Below, piece by piece: positions 4,729 through 9,760 of a stretch of 9,760 nt of DNA; within the stretch, counting starts at the first letter, position 1; the number at the start of each line of letters is the position of its first letter. Where the stretch lies: positions 1 through 9,760 of the forward strand of contig CAKSCN010000096.1 in NCBI GenBank assembly GCA_934444485.1, given 5' to 3'. The position numbers and the translations under genes were made by a program. The DNA is from an uncultured Eubacteriales bacterium. GTDB taxonomy: Bacteria > Bacillota > Clostridia > Oscillospirales > CAG-382. The notes below the pieces were generated by a model. It was not told the DNA's origin and made no database searches. It saw only the letters and a list, made by a program, of their open reading frames with translations.

Positions 4729-5568
4729 ATGAAAACAAAACTCAAGGACGGTGCGATAGTGCTTTTGGGAGTGACGCTCTGCGGCTTTGCCGAGGGCATA
4801 TTCCTTTTCAGGCAGAAGCTTGTGTCGGGCGGCTTTTCGGGTATCGCCAACATTCTTTTCAACACAGCGGGTCTGCCTCCGGCGATGGTCGTTCCGATAC
4901 TCAACCTTGCGGTGTCGCTTGTTGCGCTTCGCACTCTCGGCAAGAGCTTCATCGTGAAAACCGCCGTCACAAACCTCGCTTACTCTTTTGTGATACAGCT
5001 TTTTTCGTCTGCCGCACCGATAACCGACGACCGGCTCACGTGCTGTCTTCTCGGAGGAGCAATAGGAGGTATCGGCACGGCTCTCATAATGAGCAGAGGT
5101 GCGACGAGAGGCGGAACGGACATAATAGCAAGATTCGTGCAGAATAAGCGTCCGGAATTTCCCATAGGAACTTTTCTTCTCATTCTCGACGGCAGTGTTA
5201 TTCTTGCGTCGCTTCTCATTTTTAGGGAGAGGGAGCTTGCGCTTTTCGGAATGCTTACGCTTATTGTCGAGACGGGAGTCGTGGATATCGTGATACGCCG
5301 CTTCAATCGCTGTTCGACTCTAATGATAGTGACCGAGCGTGAGGACGAGGTAAGGTCGGCGCTTCTTGCGGCAAGCGAGAGGGGAATGACTCTTCTCGAG
5401 GGAAAGGGAGCGTATACCGGCGAGCGAAAGGGGATAGTTATCATCTGCGTCAAAAACCGTGAGGTCGTGAGCGTATACGAAGCCGCACGCCGTGCAGACC
5501 CGGACGCTTTTATTATAAACCTGCTCTCGAACGAGGTGAGCGGATATGGGTTTGATATATACAAATGA
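4729..5568 (+). CDS. YitT-family membrane protein (DUF161 and DUF2179)
   Basis: A 279-residue protein of the YitT family. Seen: an N-terminal half with about five hydrophobic segments, including VLLGVTLCGFAEGIFLF, the conserved GGFSGIANILF motif, and GGAIGGIGTALIMSRGATRGGTDIIAR. The soluble C-terminal domain (residues ~200-279, STLMIVTEREDEV to GYGFDIYK) matches DUF2179. Known: YitT proteins are widespread Firmicute membrane proteins whose substrate is not firmly established. The ATG at 4729 is chosen because GGAGG (4718-4722) lies six bases upstream. Upstream in-frame codons fall inside the promoter. It is a single-gene transcript closed by the hairpin at 5574-5604. Length and motifs are normal for the family. 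Confidence 0.92.
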   Translation: MKTKLKDGAIVLLGVTLCGFAEGIFLFRQKLVSGGFSGIANILFNTAGLPPAMVVPILNLAVSLVALRTLGKSFIVKTAVTNLAYSFVIQLFSSAAPITDDRLTCCLLGGAIGGIGTALIMSRGATRGGTDIIARFVQNKRPEFPIGTFLLILDGSVILASLLIFRERELALFGMLTLIVETGVVDIVIRRFNRCSTLMIVTEREDEVRSALLAASERGMTLLEGKGAYTGERKGIVIICVKNREVVSVYEAARRADPDAFIINLLSNEVSGYGFDIYK

Positions 5569-5573
5569 CAGAA

Positions 5574-5616
5574 ACCGACCGTTGAGGCAGAATCTTCGGT
5601 CGGTGCTTTCTTTATT
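5574..5616. terminator. Terminator between YitT and GH43 genes
   Basis: ACCGACCG (5574-5581) pairs perfectly with CGGTCGGT (5597-5604), an eight-base-pair stem with a 15-base loop, followed by GCTTTCTTTATT. It starts five bases after the YitT stop and overlaps nothing coding on that side. The converging GH43 gene ends at 5612, inside its tail. Confidence 0.8.
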
Positions 5617-6523
5617 GCGTGATTTTGAGTATATCCGGACTTCCGTCGCCGCTTTTTACGAACTCCGCCTCGGCAAAGCATACCATTCTCGGCTTGAAAT
5701 CGCCGTTCCGGCTGCCGTGACAATGATATGTGCAGAGATATTTATCGGGAGTGCCGGTAGGCATAAAGCTGTGGTGTCCTGTTCCGACGATATCGTCAAA
5801 TCTGTGCAGAATCGGGTTGCCGCCATATTTTACGAAAGGTCCCATCGGCGAGTCGGATACCGCATACCCAACGGCATAGGCGGCGTTTCTCGTGTGGTTT
5901 GCGGAGTAGGTGAGGTAATAGTGTCCGCCGTGCTTCAATACAAACGGACCTTCGGCAATACGGCAGTCAACCGTTTCCCAAGGCTCTGCCGCTTCGATAA
6001 GTCTTGTGCCGAAGTCTTTTTCGACTCTTTTGAGGTCATTCGACAGCTTTGCGACGCTTATTATGTTCGCATGGTCGAAAAATACGTAGTAAAGATATAT
6101 GCTTCCGTCGTCGTCGAAAAAAAGGTGTCCGTCTATCGAGGGACGATCAATAAGCCAACCGTCCGACCACTGCGCAAACGGACCTTCCGGACTGTCCGAT
6201 ACTGCTATTGAGATGTGTTCGTCGGCAGTGTAGACCATGTAGAACTTTCCGCCGTAAAACGATACCTCCGGTGACCAGAAGCCGTGAGTGCCGAGAACGT
6301 CGCCCTTTGAGAGACAGTACTTTCCATCCTCCCATTTCGTGAGATTTTCCGAGATATGAACCTCTATGCCGTCTTTGCCGTTCTTGCAAGTCTCGAAAAA
6401 CGGGTATTCCTTTGTGAAAGCCGGCATACCGTTTTCCGTGGTGCAATATGTATAATGCTTTCCGCCGAAGCGGAGAGTGAACGGATCTCCACCGTCAAAA
6501 GCTCTTTTGGGGTACTTGTACAT
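5612..6523 (-). CDS. Glycoside hydrolase family 43 enzyme (cytoplasmic)
   Basis: A 303-residue five-bladed beta-propeller glycosidase of GH43, a family of arabinofuranosidases and xylosidases acting on plant hemicellulose side chains or oligosaccharides. Seen: GGDPFTLRFGGKHY with catalytic base D13; WSPEVSFYGGKFYMVYTA (83-100); the pKa-modulating aspartate D131 in SIDGHLFFDDDGSIYLYY; general acid E191 in IAEGPFVLKHGGHYYLTYS; and GTGHHSF with the conserved propeller His (~250). All three catalytic carboxylates are present. There is no signal peptide, so it should act on imported oligosaccharides. ATG 6523 has GGAGG nine bases upstream. Exact specificity cannot be read from sequence. The divergent AraC-type gene is the likely regulator. 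Confidence 0.92.
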   Translation of the reverse strand: MYKYPKRAFDGGDPFTLRFGGKHYTYCTTENGMPAFTKEYPFFETCKNGKDGIEVHISENLTKWEDGKYCLSKGDVLGTHGFWSPEVSFYGGKFYMVYTADEHISIAVSDSPEGPFAQWSDGWLIDRPSIDGHLFFDDDGSIYLYYVFFDHANIISVAKLSNDLKRVEKDFGTRLIEAAEPWETVDCRIAEGPFVLKHGGHYYLTYSANHTRNAAYAVGYAVSDSPMGPFVKYGGNPILHRFDDIVGTGHHSFMPTGTPDKYLCTYHCHGSRNGDFKPRMVCFAEAEFVKSGDGSPDILKITQ

Positions 6524-6550
6524 TGCTTTTCCTCCGATTTGTTTTTTCTT

Positions 6551-6590
6551 ATTTTAACATATTGACAAACGGAATTCAATGTGATATCAT
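6551..6590. promoter_or_regulatory. Overlapping divergent promoters of GH43 and its AraC-type regulator
   Basis: Plus strand: TTGACA (6562-6567), 17 bases, TATCAT (6585-6590), serving the regulator. Minus strand: TTGAAT (6579-6574), 17 bases, TAAAAT (6556-6551), serving GH43. The two overlap almost completely, so polymerase can use only one at a time. A perfect TGATATCA palindrome (6582-6589) covers the regulator's -10. Inferred: the AraC-type protein binds here. Confidence 0.78.
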
Positions 6591-6628
6591 ATTAAAAAAC
6601 TGTCATATAGTGCTTTTTGGAGTAGAAA

Positions 6629-7381
6629 ATGCGTTTTGAATCAATAGGGCATAATTTTTGCCACGACAGCAATTTCAGAATTGTGAGACCTTGCGGACTT
6701 GATTGGTATTTGCTTCTTATAATAAGGTCGAAAGCTTATTACGAACGGAAAGGCGAGAGGGTGAGTTTAAATCCCGGCTCACTCGTCGTCTTTGCCCCAA
6801 ATACGCCGCAGATTTTCGGTGCTGACGGCGAAGCCTACGTCAACGACTGGGTGGCGTTCACGCCGAACGAAAGAGAGAAGCATTTGCTCTCGGGGATACC
6901 ACTTGACTGTTTTGCCGACGGCGACGGAGTCAAAATGTGTTCGGAACTTATACATATTATGCAGACAGAAAGCCGCACCGGAGACGAAGATATGCTTTGC
7001 GGCCTTTTTCGGCTGGTACTCAAAAAGCTGGCAGTTGTGTTCGGTGCGGAAAAGGCGGATAAACCGTATTTCGGCGAGCTTAAAAGTGTGCGTGAGCGGA
7101 TATACGAAAACCCCTCCGAGAGATTTTCGGTGCAGTCTCTTGCCGATGAGCTTCGTCTGAGCAAATCTTATTTTCAGCACATATACAAGGAATGCTTCGG
7201 TGTGCCGCCCACAGCTGACATCATACACAACAGAACCGAGTACGCAAAGCGGCTTCTCGATTCGACGGCGTTTTCGGTGAGCCGCATTTCCGAAAAACTC
7301 GGATACGGCAGCGACGTTGACTTTATAAAGCAGTTCCGAAGGCAAACGGGCATGACGCCGCTTGAGTACAGAAAAAGATGA
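6629..7381 (+). CDS. AraC-family transcriptional regulator with N-terminal cupin sensor
   Basis: A 250-residue regulator. Seen: an N-terminal cupin (AraC_binding) domain (about residues 15-95), with RPCGLDWYLLLIIRSKAYYE and SLNPGSLVVFAPNTPQIFG, which in this family senses sugars; then a C-terminal HTH_18 domain (about 152-250), with FSVQSLADELRLSKSYFQHI and ISEKLGYGSDVDFIKQFRRQ, ending TPLEYRKR. The ATG has GGAG at 6619-6622. It is transcribed divergently from the GH43 gene through overlapping promoters. Inferred: it activates the glycosidase when its sugar is present and represses its own promoter. No transporter gene lies in this pair, so the sugar uptake system is elsewhere. Length and domains look complete. 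Confidence 0.9.
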   Translation: MRFESIGHNFCHDSNFRIVRPCGLDWYLLLIIRSKAYYERKGERVSLNPGSLVVFAPNTPQIFGADGEAYVNDWVAFTPNEREKHLLSGIPLDCFADGDGVKMCSELIHIMQTESRTGDEDMLCGLFRLVLKKLAVVFGAEKADKPYFGELKSVRERIYENPSERFSVQSLADELRLSKSYFQHIYKECFGVPPTADIIHNRTEYAKRLLDSTAFSVSRISEKLGYGSDVDFIKQFRRQTGMTPLEYRKR

Positions 7382-7399
7382 CGCATATAATTATAAAAC

Positions 7400-7427
7400 G
7401 ACCAGGGAAAAATCTCCGGTCTTTTTT
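7400..7427 (+). terminator. Terminator after the GH43-linked AraC gene
   Basis: GACC (7400-7403) pairs with GGTC (7418-7421), extended past a bulged A by GG/CC, and runs into TTTTTT (7422-7427). It lies 18 bases past the AraC stop and separates it from the cotJ operon. Confidence 0.7.
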
Positions 7428-7435
7428 CGACTCTT

Positions 7436-7489
7436 TTCACATTCTTTCGCACGGCGAATATAATAGACCGAGGACGGAAATATCCGTCC
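7436..7489 (+). promoter_or_regulatory. cotJ operon promoter and leader hairpin
   Basis: TTCACA (7436-7441), 17 bases, TATAAT (7459-7464) matches sigmaA. The same bases AATATAATA (7458-7466) fit the sporulation sigmaE/sigmaK -10 pattern CATAnnnTA except the first base. Known: Bacillus cotJ is sigmaE-dependent. Between promoter and ribosome binding site is a hairpin, GGACGGA (7472-7478) with TCCGTCC (7483-7489) and an AATA loop. Which sigma factor acts is not decidable by eye. Confidence 0.5.
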
Positions 7490-7513
7490 GATGCGAAAGG
7501 AGAGAATGAAAGA

Positions 7514-7738
7514 GTGGCAAATATGACAGCAAACGAAAACAGAACCGGAAGATGCGGCTGCGGCTCTGGCGAAGCGAATACGGGCGGCGTCCTGCGTCCG
7601 TGCAAATGCTACCTTGCCATAGCGACCGTTCCCATGCAGAACGCCGACTGGAATAAGGTATACGGACTCGGCGACGCACTTGCGAGAGGTACGCTTTTCC
7701 CCGAGCTTGATCTTCCCTTTGTCGGCAGCGGAAGATAA
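7514..7738 (+). CDS. cotJA: Spore coat protein CotJA
   Basis: A 74-residue CotJA-family spore-coat-associated protein. Seen: the conserved core LAIATVPMQNADWNKVYGLGDALARGTLFPELDLPF, matching the family pattern of a P-x-Q-x-W-style motif followed by GT-hydrophobic-FPELD-x-PF. The N-terminus is Gly- and Cys-rich, with two CxC pairs (C14/C16 and C30/C32), an extension I do not expect in Bacillus CotJA. The GTG at 7514 is chosen because AGGAGA (7498-7503) lies ten bases upstream. An ATG three codons in is the alternative. Known: CotJA, CotJB and CotJC form an inner-coat complex made in the mother cell. It leads the cotJABC operon and is followed after 52 bases by cotJB. Confidence 0.88.
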   Translation: MANMTANENRTGRCGCGSGEANTGGVLRPCKCYLAIATVPMQNADWNKVYGLGDALARGTLFPELDLPFVGSGR

Positions 7739-7740
7739 CA

Positions 7741-7760
7741 AAAAACCGCCTAAGAGGCGG
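7741..7760. terminator. Hairpin between cotJA and cotJB, terminator-like on the minus strand
   Basis: CCGCC (7746-7750) and GGCGG (7756-7760) form a five-base-pair stem with a TAAGA loop. The bases before it on the plus strand are a run of A, so on the minus strand it reads as stem plus TTTTTTG, a terminator shape. On the sense strand it has no U-tract and may be an RNA processing or stability element. Confidence 0.45.
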
Positions 7761-7790
7761 AACAACTTACAACACGGAGGATATGTGCAT

Positions 7791-8051
7791 ATGACAAAAT
7801 GCAATGTATCGAGAGAAAGACTTATGCGGCAGATCCAAGAGGCGAGCTTTGCGATGTACGACGCACAGCTGTATCTCGACTCGCACCCGGGCGACGAGGC
7901 AGGCATGGCAAGGTTTAACGAGTACAATACGCTCCGCCGTGGACTTACCGAAGAATATACCGCAATGTACGGACCCATAACGACCGAAATGTACACTGCG
8001 GACGACACATTTACGTGGGCGACCGCACCGTGGCCGTGGCAGGAGGGATAA
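7791..8051 (+). CDS. cotJB: Spore coat protein CotJB
   Basis: An 86-residue CotJB. Seen: the helical core LMRQIQEASFAMYDAQLYLDSHPGDEAGMARF and the Trp/Pro-rich C-terminus FTWATAPWPWQEG, both signatures of the family (LYLDTHP and PWPW). It shares the inner spore coat with CotJA and CotJC. The ATG at 7791 follows CGGAGG (7775-7780) by ten bases. An in-frame GTG two codons earlier is possible but too close to the ribosome binding site. Its stop is three bases before the cotJC ATG, and its last codons contain the AGGAGGG ribosome binding site for cotJC, so the two are translationally coupled. Confidence 0.92.
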   Translation: MTKCNVSRERLMRQIQEASFAMYDAQLYLDSHPGDEAGMARFNEYNTLRRGLTEEYTAMYGPITTEMYTADDTFTWATAPWPWQEG

Positions 8052-8054
8052 GAT

Positions 8055-8654
8055 ATGTGGAATTACGAGAAAAAGCTTCAATACCCCATAAAAATAAAAC
8101 GCCCTGATCCCAAGGCGGCAAAAATAATCATATCTCAGTTCGGAGGACCTGACGGTGAGCTTGCGGCGTCTCAGCGTTATCTCTCTCAAAGGTATACCAT
8201 GCCCTATAACGAGGTCGTCGGTATACTCAACGATATCGGCACCGAAGAACTTGCGCACATGGAGCTCGTCTGCACGATAATATATCAGCTTTTGCGCAAC
8301 GCCTCGACAAAGGAGATAGAGGAGGGCGGACTTGCGCCTTACTTCGTTGACCACACCGTGGGACTTTGGCCGCAGTCTGCCGGAGGAATACCGTTCTCGG
8401 CGCTTCCCTTTGCGTCGAAAGGCGACGTCATCACCGACCTCACCGAGGATATGGCGGCAGAGCAGAAAGCACGCACAACCTACGATAACATTCTCCGCCT
8501 CGTGGACGACCCCGACGTCCGTGACCCCATAAAGTACCTGCGCCAGCGTGAGATAAATCACTTCCAGCGTTTCGGCGAAGCACTCGAGATTGCAAAGTCA
8601 CGCATGGACAGCAAAAACTTCTACGCCGTAAATCCCGAGTACGACAGAAAATAA
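8055..8654 (+). CDS. cotJC: Spore coat protein CotJC, manganese-catalase family
   Basis: A 199-residue four-helix-bundle protein of the manganese catalase family. Seen: likely metal ligands E35 (PDGELAASQRYLSQRY), E65 and H68 (IGTEELAHMELV), E136 (EDMAAEQKAR) and H169 (LRQREINHFQRFGEAL), the E-ExxH-E-ExxH pattern of dimanganese catalases, so it is probably able to break down peroxide. Known: CotJC is an inner-coat protein, and clostridial CotJC-type proteins are implicated as spore catalases. It lacks the long C-terminal tail of full Mn catalases, normal for CotJC. ATG 8055 has AGGAGGG (8041-8047) seven bases upstream. A strong hairpin at 8674-8702 ends the operon. Confidence 0.94.
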   Translation: MWNYEKKLQYPIKIKRPDPKAAKIIISQFGGPDGELAASQRYLSQRYTMPYNEVVGILNDIGTEELAHMELVCTIIYQLLRNASTKEIEEGGLAPYFVDHTVGLWPQSAGGIPFSALPFASKGDVITDLTEDMAAEQKARTTYDNILRLVDDPDVRDPIKYLRQREINHFQRFGEALEIAKSRMDSKNFYAVNPEYDRK

Positions 8655-8673
8655 GACAGAGCAAGGAAACAAA

Positions 8674-8712
8674 CACCTCCGGCACACAGAAGCTCGGAGG
8701 TGAACTTTTTGC
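8674..8712. terminator. Bidirectional terminator between cotJC and the small membrane proteins
   Basis: CACCTCCG (8674-8681) pairs perfectly with CGGAGGTG (8695-8702), an eight-base-pair stem with a 13-base loop, followed by AACTTTTTGC. On the minus strand it is followed by TTTGTTTCC. It lies between convergent genes ending at 8654 and 8717 and probably serves both. Confidence 0.8.
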
Positions 8713-8716
8713 TTTG

Positions 8717-9061
8717 TCAAAAAATCATGAATACCAAAATCCCGCAGACTATAAGTATATTTCCGATAATCCGCTTTGGCGTGATTTTTTCTTTTAGGAC
8801 GGCACGTGAAAGAAGCATCACAAAAACCGTGGACATCGAGTTTATCACAACTCCGAAGCGGTAATCGACCTTCGTGTATATGAATACGTTCAGTATAAGC
8901 ACGCCGACATAGCACATATACGAAAATATTACATACGGATTCAGATACTCGAAAATTATGCTTTTGTGCTTTTTGTCCGCACTCTTTTTTAGAATTATCT
9001 GCGAAAATGCGGTGATAAACGCACTCACTGCCATCAGTACGTAAAATATATAATTATTCAC
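8717..9061 (-). CDS. EamA/SMR-like four-helix membrane protein (ArnF-like half-transporter)
   Basis: A 114-residue protein with four hydrophobic segments: residues ~5-25 (FYVLMAVSAFITAFSQIILKK), ~45-65, ~70-88 and ~95-113 (IIGNILIVCGILVFMIF). The pattern FSQIILKKSA in helix 1 and LKEKITPKRIIGNILIVCGI in helices 3-4 fits the small multidrug resistance/EamA half-size fold. Helix 1 lacks the proton-coupling Glu of EmrE, as in the ArnE/ArnF flippase subunits that move undecaprenyl-phosphate-linked sugar. The start is a GTG at 9061, overlapping the upstream gene by eight bases; that start keeps helix 1 complete. It is the last gene of a minus-strand operon with another half-transporter and a sugar aminotransferase. 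Substrate is inferred only from context. Confidence 0.78.
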   Translation of the reverse strand: MNNYIFYVLMAVSAFITAFSQIILKKSADKKHKSIIFEYLNPYVIFSYMCYVGVLILNVFIYTKVDYRFGVVINSMSTVFVMLLSRAVLKEKITPKRIIGNILIVCGILVFMIF

Positions 9062-9401
9062 TTTGCATCACCCATATCCCGGCAATAATGAGCAGAGTCC
9101 CAAGAATGTTTCCGACCGTGATCCTTTCCGAAAATATAAGCACCGACCACAAAAGACTCCACACGTTGTAAACAGATCTGTGCGCATACGCAACGTTTAC
9201 GTCGAAATGCTTCAGATTCTGCTGCCAGAACACGGCGTACACGGCGCAGTTTGCGAGTATGAGTGCGGCGAAAAGGAGAGTGTAAACGCTGAACATTCCG
9301 TTTTCACGTATGCTGTTTGCGGCAAGCTTTGAAAATATTCCCGTAAACGAGAATACAAGTATGTTGACGTGAAGAATAAATAACCGCTTTGTCTTTTCCA
9401 T
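9054..9401 (-). CDS. EamA/SMR-like four-helix membrane protein (ArnE-like half-transporter)
   Basis: A 115-residue protein with four hydrophobic segments: residues ~7-28 (FILHVNILVFSFTGIFSKL), ~36-60, ~70-92 and ~97-113 (ILGTLLIIAGIWVM). The block VAYAHRSVYNVWSLLWSVLIFSE followed by RITVGNILGTLLIIAG aligns in pattern with helices 3-4 of SMR/EamA proteins (AYA...FxE..s....G...I..G). Helix 1 has no acidic residue. Directly downstream, overlapping by eight bases, is a second such protein, so the two probably form a heterodimer like ArnE/ArnF. It starts two bases after the aminotransferase stop, with AAAGGGAAA as ribosome binding site. Inferred role: translocating a lipid-linked amino sugar. A generic small exporter is the alternative. 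Confidence 0.78.
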   Translation of the reverse strand: MEKTKRLFILHVNILVFSFTGIFSKLAANSIRENGMFSVYTLLFAALILANCAVYAVFWQQNLKHFDVNVAYAHRSVYNVWSLLWSVLIFSERITVGNILGTLLIIAGIWVMQSE

Positions 9402-9402
9402 C

Positions 9403-9760
9403 TTATTTCCCTTTGAAAAATGAGTATATGTTTTCCAGAACGTAATCGACCTCAGCCTTCGTCAGATCCTTGTACATGGGAAGTCTCACAAGAGTATTCG
9501 CCGTGTTTGTCGTATACCTATCCTCGCCGCAGAAACGGGAGCATTTCACGCCGAAAGGGGAGGAGTGGAGAGGAACGTAATGGAACATACACGATATGCC
9601 TTTCTCTTTCATGTATTCGATAAAACCGCACCGTTCTCCGAAGCTCCGTGTCTTTATGTAAAACATATGCGCATTGTGAGTACACTCCTTCGGAACGGTG
9701 GGAAGCGTTATGCAGCCTCTTTTTTCAAGCTCCCTCAAGCCATCGTAATACCTGTTGTAC
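9403..9760 (-). CDS. DegT/DnrJ/EryC1 sugar aminotransferase, WecE/RffA-like (N-terminus outside window)
   Basis: The last 118 residues of a PLP-dependent NDP-4-keto-sugar aminotransferase. The frame stays open through the right edge. Seen: LPTVPKECTHNAHMFYIKTR, then GISCMFHYVPLHSSPFG, a GEDRYTT segment, and RLPMYKDLTKAEVDYVLENI near the end. The HNAHMFYI and FHYVPLHSSP motifs are specific to the RffA/WecE branch, which makes dTDP-4-amino-4,6-dideoxygalactose from the 4-keto sugar for surface glycans. The catalytic lysine lies in the missing part. It is followed within two bases by two overlapping flippase-like genes, so the operon probably builds and exports an amino-sugar-containing glycan. 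Confidence 0.88.
   Translation of the reverse strand, partial: YNRYYDGLRELEKRGCITLPTVPKECTHNAHMFYIKTRSFGERCGFIEYMKEKGISCMFHYVPLHSSPFGVKCSRFCGEDRYTTNTANTLVRLPMYKDLTKAEVDYVLENIYSFFKGK

Noticed and set aside
1..9760. CRISPR array, tRNA or rRNA genes, riboswitch, or a defence system
   Set aside because: No regular repeat-spacer pattern, cloverleaf or conserved riboswitch core was seen in the intergenic regions. The only defence-like module is the RelB-YafQ pair.

Overview
The window looks like chromosome from an anaerobic, spore-forming Firmicute of the class Clostridia, probably a gut or rumen lineage. The evidence is a cotJA-cotJB-cotJC spore-coat operon, a rubrerythrin fragment followed by rubredoxin, TTGACA-N17-TATAAT promoters, strong GGAGG ribosome binding sites and short tightly coupled operons. 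The first ~480 bases are clearly more AT-rich than the rest and belong to a mobile element. No rRNA, tRNA, CRISPR array or complete insertion sequence was found.

Left edge (1-585). This is the end of an integrative element: the C-terminus of a sigma-70 region-4-like protein overlapping a small excisionase-type helix-turn-helix gene, then three copies of GTGGGAAAT. No integrase follows. The sequence then runs into the last ~25 codons of a rubrerythrin-like gene, and rubredoxin (615-770) follows. The element therefore appears to have split a rubrerythrin-rubredoxin operon or to have integrated at the rubrerythrin 3' end. A terminator and a RelB-YafQ type II toxin-antitoxin pair with its own promoter follow.

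Middle (1519-5616). On the minus strand, an AraC-type regulator with an effector-binding domain, an ABC ATPase and an ABC-2 permease are coupled by ATGA overlaps. They look like a ligand-responsive exporter operon, but the ATPase has an in-frame TGA before its H-loop. A small glycine-zipper membrane protein (minus) and a YitT-family membrane protein (plus) diverge from a shared region with consensus promoters.

Right half (5574-9760). A cytoplasmic GH43 glycosidase (minus) and a cupin-AraC regulator (plus) are transcribed from overlapping divergent promoters, suggesting a locally controlled glycan-use pair. The cotJABC operon follows. Last, on the minus strand, is the end of a polysaccharide-type operon: a WecE/RffA-like sugar aminotransferase (cut by the window edge) followed by two tiny overlapping EamA/SMR-like membrane proteins resembling an ArnE/ArnF flippase pair.

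Three convergent gene pairs are separated by hairpins that can terminate both strands. The most unusual items are the element junction in the rubrerythrin operon, the interrupted ABC ATPase, and the aminotransferase plus split-flippase cluster.
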